Notes: a model not told the origin generated them from the letters alone. DNA of 64,000 nucleotides from Diadema setosum (GCA_033980235.1 CM067070.1:937001-1001000), one strand, 5' to 3'; counted from the first letter of the stretch, positions 53,801 through 61,442 are shown. Numbers and translations are program-made.

Positions 53801-54054
53801 ATTTCATACCTATATTTATCATGCACCCATACATCTATAACATTTCATTACCTTGAAACAGAAAGACTCCTAAACACCCGCAGAAAGCGCAGATCCAGAA
53901 GAGCTTTTCGACGACCGACTTGGCGGAGTAGACGCGTGGGATGCCGTGGGCCGTGGTCGTTATGGCGAAGTCGCCCAGGAGAGACGAGACCTTGGACGGT
54001 GGATCATCTTTCACATCAGAGCTTCCTAAGCAGACTTCGATGTCCTCATCATTG
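28270..54054 (-). CDS. DEG/ENaC/ASIC-family sodium channel subunit (13 exons, N-terminus incomplete)
   Basis: Degenerin/epithelial sodium channels are trimeric plasma-membrane Na+ channels gated by peptides, protons or force. I joined 13 exons by hand. All 12 introns are GT-AG and every junction keeps frame, giving 675 codons from exon A to the stop. Visible family marks, in order: the His-Gly gating motif (AHGIP) before TM1 (about residues 46-66); FPAITLCN after TM1; the FILQC...C block; YGNCFTFN; GVKVSIHPP; the GEPC start of the thumb cysteines; LGCECPISCEEISY with WP; NLVRLVVYYEQLNYE; and TM2 with the G-M-S selectivity filter. The length suits the family (500-750 residues). Two oddities are a Ser/Thr-rich exon D and an extra hydrophobic segment after TM2. 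The subfamily cannot be decided by eye. An upstream 5' exon probably exists. The gene spans about 25.8 kb because its introns are full of transposons. Confidence 0.95.
29124..29199 (-). CDS. DEG/ENaC exon L: NLVRLVVYYEQLNYE segment
   Basis: This is a 76-bp exon. The acceptor is AATACACAG and the donor CATACG|GTAGGA. It reads KNLVRLVVYYEQLNYELNLQ and on to VAVHT. The N-L-(L/V)-R-L-x-V-Y-Y-E-x-L-x-Y-E block just ahead of TM2 is a clear family match. Confidence 0.96.
29345..29422 (-). repeat. Second, diverged tRNA-like repeat copy
   Basis: It has the same layout as 24791-24867 but with an extra base in the D loop, loop CTGACAA, and a damaged B box (GGTTTGAATCC). The flanks also match on the tRNA's 5' side (GTACAGnnn, GATCAGAAGCTAT, CATAAACCCGA, CAACTTGG). 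It lies in the intron between exons L and K... or just past L's acceptor side of the channel gene. Confidence 0.65.
29617..29700. repeat. (CTA)n/(ATA)n microsatellite
   Basis: CTACTACTA grading into ATAATA in an intron of the channel gene. Confidence 0.95.
29850..30578. mobile_element. 729-bp TIR element with 7-bp TSD (CAGGGAGGT family)
   Basis: The TIRs CAGGGAGGTGTAAGAAAAGG and CAGGGAGGTATAAGAAAAGG (reverse complement of the right end) extend about 28 bp. Flanks ATTAAAC (29843-29849) and ATTAAAG (30579-30585) are a 7-bp TSD with one mismatch. It has no coding sequence and lies between exons L and K. It shares terminal bases and TSD length with two ultra-short insertions at 48239 and 48318. 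Confidence 0.85.
30657..30730 (-). CDS. DEG/ENaC exon K: thumb helix
   Basis: This is a 74-bp exon. The acceptor is the CACACACAG end of a CA repeat, and the donor is AACTCG|GTATGT. It reads EHLATQLSSISQNAARILTD and then MEST. Sequence here varies within the family. Support comes from splice signals, size, and perfect phase with J and L, completing STR-KNLVRL. Because the acceptor's pyrimidine tract is itself a CA/GA microsatellite, repeat-length changes could affect its splicing. Confidence 0.88.
30733..30845. repeat. (TG)n(GA)n microsatellite adjoining exon K acceptor
   Basis: TG repeat then GA repeat directly upstream (on the gene strand) of the exon K splice acceptor. The acceptor CAG is the end of the CA run. 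Confidence 0.95.
31060..31117 (-). CDS. DEG/ENaC exon J: EEISY...SSALWP segment
   Basis: This is a 58-bp exon. The acceptor is TTTGTTGACAG and the donor TACGAG|GTGGGT. It reads EEISYRHSVSSALWPGERYE. The S-x-S-x-A-x-W-P block that follows the CxCPxxC motif is highly conserved. It lies just below a 450-bp ACC/ACA-rich microsatellite in the upstream intron. Confidence 0.95.
31190..31650. repeat. ACC/ACA-rich trinucleotide array
   Basis: About 450 bp of imperfect CCACCAACA repeat in the intron between exons I and J. It generates spurious Val/Gly/Cys-rich minus-strand frames that run into exon J. Confidence 0.95.
32547..32619 (-). CDS. DEG/ENaC exon I: CxCPxxC block
   Basis: This is a 73-bp exon. 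The acceptor is TTCGTTTCAG and the donor TGCGA|GTATGA. It reads KCQQLVEYLYERNTLGCECP and then I-S-C-E. C-x-C-P-x-x-C is a hallmark of the family's thumb domain. Joining to exon J completes the Glu of the CEE sequence. Confidence 0.95.
33120..33200. repeat. (ACT)n microsatellite
   Basis: TACTACTAC array with ATT tail, upstream of a poly-G run, in the intron between exons H and I. Confidence 0.95.
33564..33771 (-). CDS. DEG/ENaC exon H: thumb-domain cysteines
   Basis: The acceptor is CCTCATCAG and the donor CACAAG|GTTTGT. It reads VNITRLGGRYGEPCTANG, then FSYTKKACQKHCLQKTLLDL and CDCITD. The YGEPC entry and the Y-x-x-x-x-C-x-x-x-C...C-x-C spacing match the cysteine-rich thumb of ASIC/ENaC subunits. 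The intron before it (33772-44841) is the largest in the gene and holds the nested transposon stack. Confidence 0.96.
33868..34120. repeat. CACAGTGTGA/CACTGTTAAA motif array
   Basis: ACAGTGTGAAA, CACTGTTAAACTCGAGTGTT and complements recur in both orientations for about 250 bp, ending in the palindrome CTGTGAACACAGTGTTCACAG. It resembles the interior of a small TIR element, similar in style to 11515-11775 but with a different motif. Confidence 0.7.
37250..37345. repeat. (CA)n-rich microsatellite
   Basis: CACACACACACCCA array inside the level-3 element. Confidence 0.9.
38602..38990 (-). pseudogene. LINE C-terminal knuckle fragment (5'-truncated)
   Basis: It reads LPRREWVSLNRIRTRVGRFN, then AAVHRWELRPSAACQCGAPE and QTAQHILSECPDL before a stop. 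A C-x-C...H...C knuckle after a GRFN...HRW block is common at the C-terminus of marine-invertebrate non-LTR elements. A GAA-rich 3' tail (38570-38580 on the plus strand as TTCTTCTTC) marks its 3' end. Only about 120 residues survive. It lies inside the nested transposon stack. Confidence 0.8.
40320..40675. repeat. Three tandem copies of a ~100-120-bp unit
   Basis: Each unit contains CAGCCCTGTTGCTGTAAGTC, CACCCTAT and TTTACC..GCTTGG.ATTGCAT. Starts are near 40331, 40430 and 40548. Copies differ by small insertions such as GTTAGTAGTAGGCC. Confidence 0.85.
41653..41964 (+). pseudogene. Tc1 transposase C-terminal fragment
   Basis: It reads IFMDDNARAHRARVVTEFLE, then IERMEWPARSPDLNPIEHVW and DMMGRSLEQL before a stop after GHTRY. 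The D-N-A-x-x-H and W-P-x-x-S-P-D-L-N-P-I-E-H-x-W motifs contain the second Asp and final Glu of the DDE triad. The N-terminal DNA-binding domains and first Asp are missing. It encodes about 104 residues of the usual 340. The upstream boundary is exactly the ATTT target duplication of the inserted element. Confidence 0.93.
43863..44478 (+). repeat. ~610-bp repeat, left arm of an intronic inverted pair
   Basis: It is nearly colinear with the reverse complement of 49402-50007 (for example AGCTTTAAAATGATGTATAA, AATGGACTCTCCTAACC, CAGTCCTCAC). The upstream 60 bp (43799-43862, GAAGGGGTCGGTGC) match a MITE end also seen at 62239. Confidence 0.88.
44842..45005 (-). CDS. DEG/ENaC exon G: beta-ball/palm GVKVSIHPP segment
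   Basis: The acceptor is TCGCTAAG and the donor GGAAG|GTTTGT. It reads LHLTLFVEHPEYVGLLTSD, then GVKVSIHPPTEQPFPEDDG and TGQKTTIALRK. G-x-x-V-x-I-H-x-P-x-E-x-P...G is the typical central DEG/ENaC block. The exon is 164 bp and ends in phase 0. Confidence 0.96.
45369..45402. repeat. (GA)n microsatellite
   Basis: Pure GAGAGA run of about 34 bp. Poly-C and poly-T runs follow at 45307-45320 and 45580-45612. Confidence 0.95.
46188..46442 (+). CDS. Short secreted-type ORF inside a TIR repeat
   Basis: The ATG at 46188 opens MNCRVLLLWCLFLFTSPFEC, a plausible signal peptide. It is followed by QCQPRPGRK and an acidic segment. A Gln-rich start followed by G-R-K resembles amidated-neuropeptide processing, but this is weak. 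The ORF sits inside a 1.9-kb TIR element (45969-47846) in an intron of the channel gene, on the opposite strand. It may be a captured or transposon-borne ORF or chance. The 3' part runs into a poly-C tract. Confidence 0.3.
   Translation: MNCRVLLLWCLFLFTSPFECQCQPRPGRKSDDDGEERLGEWQEDGQSFARRGSGDAGIPAAVFQIQPTRHKHSRIIFCTCCSSV
47653..47698. repeat. Solo arm of the TAGTTTGCAGG MITE
   Basis: TAGTTTGCAGGCACACACCC then TTGTTGGTCGTAAATGAGTC match one arm of the complete palindromic element at 60054-60210. Confidence 0.8.
47921..48036 (-). CDS. DEG/ENaC exon F: YGNC motif
   Basis: This is a 116-bp exon. The acceptor is TGCACCCTCAG and the donor TATG|GTGAGG. It reads DFRIFQHKDYGNCFTFNGG, then a stretch with N-L-T and N-G-T sequons. 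Y-G-x-C-(Y/F)-T-F-N is diagnostic for the family. It joins exon G so that the next residues are Y-G-L-H-L-T-L. Confidence 0.96.
48239..48265. mobile_element. 27-bp TIR-only insertion with perfect 7-bp TSD
   Basis: Two 12-bp inverted arms CAGGGAGGTGAG around a 3-bp TGT core. ATCAGAC is repeated exactly on both sides (48232-48238, 48266-48272). The arms match the terminus of the 729-bp element at 29850. Confidence 0.75.
48318..48337. mobile_element. 20-bp TIR-only insertion with perfect 7-bp TSD
   Basis: CAGGGAGTCTCACCTCCCTG is flanked exactly by GTCGGAT on both sides (48311-48317, 48338-48344). It lies 45 bp from the 27-bp insertion, with the same terminal bases. Confidence 0.75.
49190..49352 (-). 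CDS. DEG/ENaC exon E: first extracellular cysteine motif
   Basis: The acceptor is CTCGACAG and the donor CTACAG|GTAGGA. It reads SSDWDAIVEQSRDPDF, then LRVYGHQPEDFILQCVFDRR followed by ACSY. The G-H-x-x-E-D-F-I-L-x-C-x-F...C arrangement is the canonical DEG/ENaC first cysteine block. It leaves phase 2 and joins exon F to complete an Arg codon. Confidence 0.95.
49402..50007 (-). repeat. ~610-bp repeat, right arm (inverted copy)
   Basis: Inverted copy of 43863-44478 in the intron between exons D and E. By-eye identity is about 80 percent with short indels. No coding content. Confidence 0.88.
50208..50290. repeat. (ATT)n microsatellite
   Basis: Pure TTATTATTA array in the exon D-E intron. Confidence 0.97.
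50557..50836. repeat. (ATT/ATC)n microsatellite abutting exon D
   Basis: Imperfect ATTATC array ending 12 bp from the exon D donor. It produces Ile-rich spurious frames on both strands. Confidence 0.95.
50849..51100 (-). CDS. DEG/ENaC exon D: Ser/Thr-rich extracellular insert
   Basis: This is a 252-bp exon. The acceptor is TTGAACAG and the donor GATG|GTGAGA. The first half is almost all Ser, Thr, Pro and Gly with N-G-T and N-E-T glycosylation sequons. The second half reads SFVESGWLAGGDFDFYDPNF. In the trimer this would lie in the finger region between the post-TM1 segment and the first conserved cysteines. It is mucin-like and probably O-glycosylated (inference). I see no equivalent block in the family motifs I know. 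Phase matches on both sides. Confidence 0.85.
51250..51335. repeat. (ATTC)n microsatellite
   Basis: CATTCATTCATT array in the intron between exons C and D. A similar short run lies at 6157-6191. Confidence 0.95.
51517..51621 (-). CDS. DEG/ENaC exon C: finger-domain start
   Basis: This is a 105-bp exon. The acceptor is TCTATTTAG after a T-rich tract, and the donor is ACAG|GTGTGT. It reads ATDDYSWWFSSEFYRDLADV and on through SNNSAETPEGT. It is in frame with exons B and D (phase 1 on both sides). This variable region carries no family-defining residues, so support comes from splice signals and frame continuity. Confidence 0.85.
52173..52349 (-). CDS. DEG/ENaC exon B: start of extracellular palm
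   Basis: The acceptor is CCTGCCAG and the donor GACAG|GTAAGA. It joins exon A in phase 1 and reads LLQDFMSYPYTTRTD, then LRFPAITLCNVNMMRRSRL. The F-P-A-(V/I)-T-(I/L)-C-N block directly after TM1 is one of the strongest DEG/ENaC signatures. Confidence 0.95.
52658..52934. mobile_element. 277-bp MITE with GCGGTCAGACTGG ends
   Basis: GCGGTCAGACTGG and its exact complement bound the element. Inside are repeated AGATCGCGA, TTCGAGATC and AAGTTTCG motifs. It lies between exons A and B. No coding sequence; the TSD is unclear. Confidence 0.8.
53034..53225. mobile_element. TIR element with an internal TTAGGG array
   Basis: Left end GGGCAATTACCCCC, GAGA, GGGCAATTACCCC. The right end is the inverted form (GGGGTAATTGCCC twice). 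The interior 53095-53165 is TTAGGGTTAGGG-type repeat with small variants. It lies between exons A and B. Confidence 0.8.
53852..54054 (-). CDS. DEG/ENaC exon A: cytosolic N-terminus, HG motif, TM1
   Basis: On the minus strand this reads an acidic stretch (SNDEDIEVCLG), then LLGDFAITTTAHGIPRV and a hydrophobic TM1 (LFWICAFCGCLGVFLFQ). The His-Gly pair just before TM1 is the conserved DEG/ENaC gating motif. The 3' end is CAAG|GTAATG (phase 1). The 5' edge is uncertain. A pyrimidine-rich tract ending in TTTTAAGCAG looks like an acceptor at 54055, which implies an upstream exon. The frame also stays open back to an ATG at 54113, which would be the start if there is no upstream exon. Confidence 0.9.
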
Positions 54055-54114
54055 CTGCTTAAAACGTCAGAAAGTTTGAAAAGAAAATGATAACGACAAG
54101 AGGGAATATACATT

Positions 54115-56370
54115 GTATGGAATGTAAGAATGGTGGAAAACCGAAATTAATAACTTTGCATGAGAATTCATTGATATGTGTTTTCCGGTATTCATCTGTG
54201 AATACCACTGAATAGGATTGGTGGTTGCTATGGAGATATGATTTGACCTTCCATGCACACTCTGGTAATTTTTCCAAACTTGACCAGATCATAATTAAAA
54301 ATCTCCGCTAATCCAAATGTTCTATTATCTTTAACACATTTTCTGACATTGTATTTCCCTTGCAGTTGAGTACAGCATTGAAGGAAAGTTTAATATTTGG
54401 AGAAATGTATGGGCCAAAGGGAAAAATATGAATTTGATATATTTCCTATGGTGTTCCCTTGTTCAAATTTGACTACGTCAGTGAGGTGGATTTCTGCCCC
54501 CCCCCCCCCCCCCGTCTCACTGACTCCGTGTCTGAGTGCCTTATAACAACTCTGTAGTATAATGTAATTGTTTGTACCGAATAAATTGGCACAAAAAAGT
54601 GGTTCGAGTAGGAAGAAGCTGCAGTGACAATGGTTCTCACATGACACTAGGCAACAGCTATATTTTTTTTTTTGGTTTAATTATCATGTATCGCTGATAG
54701 CGTGCTGCCAATTTCTATTAAGTATACCTTTCTGTGACGTCACAGACGTGGCCCCAACCAACTGATTATTTCGTTGACTTCATCCTTACCTATGGGTGCT
54801 ACATTATAGAGCCTGCCTGTGTCCTCGTCAGGCTATTCTCTCTGTGCGTTCATCAATTAATTGTTGTATAATTCATACAAGTGCACACTGTTCCTATATG
54901 GTTCCCACATAATACACGCACACACGAACGTGTACTACCGCCATTTTCATGGCTTTTATCTCTTTTTTTTTGCCATAAAACGTATACATAGTTACATGTG
55001 TGCATATAAAGGTGATGTAATTGGGTATGCATGGGAATGATTGCCACTACAAAAAAAAAAAAAAAAAAAAAAATCAATAATATTGCAAAGCTCTTTAAGT
55101 GGCCCATAGACTTCACATCACGTGACATCTCCGTACTCTTCTCCATTTCATATTGAAGTCCATCTCTTGAGTCTGCTAAGTAGGGATAGCATTTCATGAT
55201 GCTTACCTGGGTTTAGTGTATAACATTTTAATTATACTATATGTGGCCCTTCCATTATTTTCCATACACATCATACCAATATCTCTACTCTCTGGCAAAA
55301 AAAGAAGAAGAAAATAAATGAAAACGATAATGGAGATGAAGGATCTAAAAATGGGTCATATACTCTGCTGACTTTATGCATTATGCGGCCGAATTATGCC
55401 CAAATATTTCATATGTGTTCACTTTCTATACATGATGTAAAAATGTAGCAAAATAATAGTACCAAAAGAAAAAAAAAAAACCTGCTCGAAAACTGCTTAT
55501 CCAGTGTAACTAACAGTGGTGGGTGGTGGGTCAATGGAATAAACTGGAGTCCAAAGGGAGTTGAGTTTTTGATCCTAACAGAATCTTCGTCAAAGGCAAA
55601 ATGAGAAACATTGGAACATAGGGAAAGACAGAGTAATAACATTGAACACAACAAGCACAGTAAGAGCTATCTTCAAGCATAAGAAAGTTGATTTATAGGA
55701 AATGTACTTGTATTCTTAACAACGTTCAAAATGCAGATTATTGACAGAGGAAGAGATAATGCACTTGAGGATTCCTGAGCAACCTGTGAGGTGTTATTGA
55801 CTTAAAGCCCATACTCTTTGAGAGAGAACAAAATAAGCAGCAAGATAAGCAACAGCAATGACTTGTTTTAATATGAGTTAGATCACTCAATTAACAATAA
55901 GCAACAATAAGCAGATAAGACTAATTCAGAACGATCTTTTGCGACATCGCTCAAACACTATTACAGCATTTTGGATTCAGACTTTGTTATTATTAACGAG
56001 AAGAAACTTGCTCAGTCGTACAAACCGACATTACTCGAAGCTTCAAGTTTCTCACAACTCGCAATCTCATTATGATATTGTAGAGAATGATTTTCTCAAC
56101 AGAAGGATAATAACAATAATAATAATGATAATAATAATAATGACACTAATAATGATAATAGAAATAATAATAAGGATGAGGATAATAATAATGATAACAA
56201 CAATAATAATAATAAAGTCTTATTTACCCAGGGTAGCCTCTTCAGTGTTGCAACTGCTCTACAAGAGGGAACTGCTATCATTATTACCATACCGTTGCCA
56301 GGTTCCCATTCATACATTTGGGTCGAGAGGGACACAGTTGGACTGAAACATCTAGTCCAAGAACCTAAGC
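54115..56370. other. Upstream of channel exon A; no gene seen
   Basis: AT-rich sequence with a poly-C run (54500-54514), a poly-A run (55051-55072) and an ATA/ATG trinucleotide array (56108-56215). A first exon of the channel gene may lie in this or the next region but could not be identified. Confidence 0.5.
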
Positions 56371-56373
56371 ACT

Positions 56374-56440
56374 GGGCGGCATTCGAACTCGGGTCCTCCG
56401 ATCGGGAGTCGGGAGTCTTATCCACTATGCCACATCGCCC
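56374..56440 (-). repeat. tRNA-like SINE head
   Basis: On the minus strand GGGCGATGTGGCATAGTGG opens it, followed by GAGTTCGAATGCCGCCC. The ends pair six of seven and the B box is nearly consensus. The anticodon arm does not fold cleanly, so it is a SINE-like relic. Confidence 0.5.
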
Positions 56441-56602
56441 CCCCCCCCCCCTAGAAAGATAGAAAGTTTTGGGTGAAATTAAGAAAACAATGACCTTCTT
56501 GATGTTATGATGTGTTTAATTTATTGCTGCCCTGCCTTATTTTACAGATAACTCGGTGTCCTGGAGAGGCATCGTTTTCACTCGTCCTCGATTGACGAGG
56601 AC

Positions 56603-56635
56603 GTGGCCTCTTGACCCGATGGGTCAAGAGGCCAC
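56603..56635. repeat. Perfect 15-bp-arm hairpin
   Basis: GTGGCCTCTTGACCC, loop GAT, GGGTCAAGAGGCCAC. A second small hairpin (CTCGTCCTCGATTGACGAGG) directly precedes it. I see no target duplication. Confidence 0.85.
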
Positions 56636-56699
56636 GCTACCTGGAGGGCTTCGGCCACGTAAGCCTACTTAACTCTTGAGAGGACCAGTGCGCCCCTCT

Positions 56700-59600
56700 C
56701 TGGATTCGCCACTGTATATACTGTATAGCCTGGGCACAGTATAATAACAGGCTAATGGACTGTCAACCTTCACCATGTTTACTTAAGAGCCAGTGATTCA
56801 TGAGCGCGCCCCTCTTTATTTTGTTGCTAAATCAAAAGAAAACGACAATGAGATGAAATCCGAAAGTAACCTCGGAAATATTGTTTGCGCCCTTCCCCCC
56901 CCCCCCCCCACACCCTTTTACGGAATTACTGGATTCGCCCCTGATATAGACTATATGGAACTACTAGTCCACTTCCTGGACTGTATTCGTAGTGTGCCCG
57001 CGTGTGTACGGACGTACGTTGATGGTGTCTGTATGTACACTGTATTACACAATTCACCCCTCCTGTCGGGAGTACCAATTGGCGGAGTGTCGCAATCAGC
57101 GGTTGGGCGCATTGGGTGGGTGCCGAGTGTGTGGGGACTGCGGATGATAAAAATCGTCCAGTATCTGGACTATGGAACTACTACTACTAGACAGAATGTA
57201 AGAGGTACGTCACACAACAGACCTGTATGAGAGACTATGCTTCACGATCTCGTAAGCGAAAGCCGCCAGCAAGCTTCGCAAACTTGCTGCAATCAGCTGA
57301 CAGCCAGATCGTTATCTACGTGCGGCATGATTTCATCACCTCAAGGTCCCAATTCTATCTTTAATCCCAGCGAATGTTTGACAAGGGCGAGGCGGTACTA
57401 ACATTGATTTTTTTTTCCACATTCATTTAAGAATTTCACTTTCAATTACGTCACTTGGATATACGGGACTACACATACTTTATACAAAACCTTATTTTCA
57501 TGACAATAATATTAATAAATAATCAAAAATATTCGGCAATCTAAAAAAATGGAAGAAAGCATGACCACAAGTAGTACGCCGTTTTTGCGACCTAATAGTA
57601 AAACAATAAAATGCAGAAAACGCAAATACTCGCTCTAATTCTATAATTATTCGCTATGTTGTTTTTTTTTCTGTACAAAAGGAAAAGATGAAGTGGTGAC
57701 AGAAAATATATATAATCTGGATATTTTACAACTGATTGACAAATTGCCCAAATCGATGTAAATAAGCACTAACGAATTTATCTGTGTTTTAGTAGTAACC
57801 GTGGTAAAAAATACGTACGCCCATGATTTTTTTTTTTTTAATCATGGCTATTAGGCCTATACTTCTATAATACGTGATCAATTCAGTGCTTGATGTTTAC
57901 GCCGATGTAGGGCAATTTGTCAATCAGTTGTAATGAAAACATCTCGATGGAAGAATTTCATGAATTTGAATCTGGATATTACCTTTTACTGCTCCGTGGC
58001 ATATCTTCAGCTTTCATTTTGCTTGATCAGTATTAATAGATGGCAGACTGAGTAAGTGGCAATAGCTTCTTGCAGCAGAGAGAGCAAAACCCGCAATCAC
58101 TGGTGGAGAAAAAACTACCAGACGCCCATGCCGCGGCGGCTCCACGAACTTTGCATGAAAGCGTGCGCTTTGCGTGTGCAGCGCACTGAGCAATGTAAGA
58201 GCACAGACGTAACAGAGGCTTGAATGTATAAGACTTTCACTTGCTTGTTTTCCTAGTGTCGCCGACTGCGCCATAATAATACATGTCCTTCTTCATGATT
58301 GTATACAGACCTAGCCTTCCCTCTCCATCTCTCTCACCCTCTCTCCTCCTCCTCTCTCCCCCTCTCTATCTACCTCTGTTCTCCTCACATTGTTTCGTTT
58401 AAACCTTTCTGTGCCATTAAGTCAAATTTGCATAGATTTTACATACAATCAACATGAAAAGGAAATTAATGTAATACGCAGAGAGATAAAATATTACGTA
58501 ACATATGCATATGATAGTTCATCATACTGCATGATTGATTATTCATCGCTATCGTGTTAGTGGAATGCCTAGTAACTTCCGATGTAATAAGAGTGAGTGA
58601 GACTGGAGACTAATTGCTTTTGTTGCCAGACAAACGAAAAGTAAACTGTTTCCAAGACTGACACCAGTCCTCTAGTCTAGTGTTGGTCTCCGAGGCGATT
58701 TCCCCTTCACACGTTAATCTGTGAAGTCAACACTATTAAGGGTAACACCATTGTGATGCTAAACGGTGTGATTGTTGTTATGCCTAAAAAAGTTTCAGCA
58801 ACGTTCATGCGACATTCAGACAGAAACTCAAGATACTTTCGCCTGGCCACCCTCCATGTTTAATTTTGTATGATTCTCAATTTAATCAGACCTCTAATTC
58901 AAAAAGGCGACGCAGTACATAATACAGCAATATTTCATTTTCTTTTGATTCTCCTCTCTCTTATACACAAACTATAATCCTACATACGACATACATACAT
59001 AATCCTATATCTGACTATCTCGATTACATCTGCTTTCTCTGGCTCAATTTCTGTCTACCTGTCTGTATGTATGTATGTCTGTCCGTTTTTCTGTCTGTCC
59101 ATCTACCTTGTCCCTTTTCGTCATTTATTTTTTTTCTAGCTCGTCATCATACCCATAGCTATCTCTCAAGGATAACGATCGAAGAATGTGAACAGCTAGC
59201 CCTGTGAGCCTTGTCCCTCATCCCTCCCGCTCGACCGAACGTGGCGGCATTCGTTTCGCCCTACGAGTCCCTGGGGAAAAAAAAATAATGACTATACTGC
59301 CCTCGCTCGTTGTACATGTTGTAAGGAGGTAATGACTTGTCTTGAGTCCGAGCACAGCAGCGTTATTTCTCAATCTTACCTCTGCATTGACTTAGACATA
59401 GAGTCCCTTTTACCGACTTTCACAGATAGCATCACGGATCATCAAGGATCGTCATCCCGGGATCATCCGTACACGGTTTCCGGCATGACCGTGTTGACTC
59501 CATGAAGTTATCCGGCATTATCCTTGATCATCCATGGAAAAAGAAATAAAAGCTTGCTTAAGGGATGCGTAAGACACAACTGAAAAAAAAATATATATAT

Positions 59601-60044
59601 ATTTGACTCCGAGAACGGACTACCTGATTTTCACGCGGTAAACCGTCTCCTGTAGTCTTTCATTGATTTTTTTTTTCTTTTTGCATAAATTTTCGGAATT
59701 ATATAAATTCAGTCGTTGTTGAGATAACGGACCGAGTGGTTAATACAGCATGCGCTGAACTAAAGACTGAATTACAGTACAGAAGGATAAGAAGGAGAAG
59801 AAGATGAAAAAGAATAAGACAAGAAGAAAAAGTTGACGAAAGAAAATCAAGAAGATGAAGAAGATGAAAAAAAAATTAATAGAATAAAAAGAGTATGACG
59901 AGGATAGAGGAGAGGAAGAAAAAAAATAACTCTTTGTGTGCTGTAAGTGTCAAATGATAGAGAAAATCCCTATGGTGTTGTACACACTGTACAAAATCCA
60001 TGGAACAGACAGGGTTAAACTCATCTGTTAAACTATCTCATGTC
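56700..60044. other. No supported gene
   Basis: It holds a poly-C repeat copy (56855-56950), poly-T runs, a C/T-rich run (58315-58385) and a GAA-rich run (59780-59930). At 58014-58274 (minus) an open frame begins MAQSATLGKQA near a GTGAAAG donor-like site in a CpG-richer patch. It could be a 5' exon of the channel gene, but nothing confirms this. Confidence 0.5.
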
Positions 60045-60053
60045 ATTTACCAC

Positions 60054-60210
60054 TAGTTTGCAGGCACAAACCCTTGTTGGTCGTATAGGAGTCTGCATGC
60101 GCCAAGACTAATACACGCACCACTACACTGCATCCTCTGCCAAAGTTGTGCATGTAGTAGTCTTAGCGCAGACTCCTTTACGACCAACAAGGGTTTGTGC
60201 CTGCAAACTA
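60054..60210. mobile_element. 157-bp palindromic MITE with 9-bp TSD
   Basis: Arms of about 43 bp start TAGTTTGCAGGCACAAACCC. ATTTACCAC is duplicated exactly (60045-60053, 60211-60219). A 9-bp TSD with long arms fits a Mutator-like non-autonomous element (inference). Confidence 0.85.
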
Positions 60211-61062
60211 ATTTACCACAGGACTGATCTCTTGATCAGTGGAGCTTACATGTATTGGTCAATAGATGGCGCTAACCAAGTTTTGTGAGCAGACTCTTCG
60301 TGATGTGCGCCGAATGCAGCAGTTCAGAAGTTGTAGCTTTGGTTTCGGGTAGCCTAGCTGGTTTTGGTTGATGTGTTTGCTGCTGGTATACATTTGCTGC
60401 GTTCTAATAAGTAACGCAAAGTATCTCAATGATAACAATAAATCGGTGAAAGGTAAATCTGGAATAGGACTATATGGCCACGCCGCCACAAACTCATACT
60501 TATGTCTAACACACTCGCAAATAGATGAAAGAGGCTACTAAATATCATTTCACCCAACTGATATGCAGGGATGACGCTATAAAGAATATTGAAGCAATTT
60601 AGAGAGATATGTATAGAGAGAGAGGGAGAGAGAAAAAAAAACGATTTCTATCATCATAATCAGAGTCAGAAACCTTTTGCATGCCGTTAATTACTCACAG
60701 TTCGTGTTATTTTGTTGCTATCTCATAAATATAATTTTCTAATCAAACAGTGGGATATTTTGTGTATATGAAAATAATTAAAACCCTTCTTTTCAATAAA
60801 TAAATGAATGTGGTATCCCACAAACACAATTATATCGAGAGAGGAAAGACGTGACTTGCTCGCCACAGAGTGACACACAGTCCTTATATAAATCAGTTGC
60901 ATTCCAATATCAGTACGTCTACCAGTGTTGTACCTTTTTTCTATGACGTCACACGTGAGTCAGCCAAGTCAGCCAGACGATTTCAAGCTCCAATGAGCAA
61001 CAAGAGGTAGAGAGAGGGAAAGAGAGAGGGAGAGGGAGAGAGAGGATTATAAGATCGAAGAG

Positions 61063-61069
61063 TATAAAA
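61063..61069 (+). promoter_or_regulatory. Candidate TATA box for the 61390 gene
   Basis: AGTATAAAACA sits in a GA-rich stretch. A CCAAT pentamer lies about 70 bp upstream (near 60992) and TGAGTCAG at about 60956. The distance to the signal-peptide ATG is compatible with a core promoter. Short motifs alone are weak evidence. Confidence 0.4.
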
Positions 61070-61389
61070 CAACAACAGCTGAAAAGAAAAAAGCTATTCA
61101 TCAGAAATACTGCGTAACAAAAGCATGAGAGCCGTTATTTTCTCGCCGCACGTAAGGGTCTGTGTATAAACCGGGAATGCAAGAGCTCGGTGCGTTGAAT
61201 GGCTGGATGCAGAGGACCGTATAGCATTGTACACAGACTCTCTGCTCTCCGCGCGCAACAACACGGACACAGGACCCAGTATGCGTTGATAACACTTTCT
61301 CAATCAGCATCCGAGAAGTAGTGTGTATTTCCTGGAGGACATTCCTACGATATTTCATCCTCAGCACAGTGCGACAGACAGGAACCAAG

Positions 61390-61438
61390 ATGATAGTTTG
61401 GATAACGCTTTTAGCGGCTTTACTTCCCCTCCTAGCAG
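61390..61438 (+). CDS. Signal-peptide first exon of an unidentified secreted or membrane protein
   Basis: The ATG at 61390 opens MIVWITLLAALLPLLA, a textbook signal-peptide core. It is followed at once by a strong donor, GCAG|GTAAGG (phase 1 exon end, last exon base 61438). A TATA box lies about 320 bp upstream (61063), so the 5'UTR would be roughly 290 nt. Phase-1 signal-peptide exons are typical of modular secreted or receptor proteins. I could not find a convincing second exon before 64000, so the product is unknown. Confidence 0.55.
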
Positions 61439-61442
61439 GTAA

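Noticed and set aside
56793..57230. 145-residue plus-strand open frame
   Set aside because: It crosses a poly-C repeat, has no recognisable domain and no splice support.
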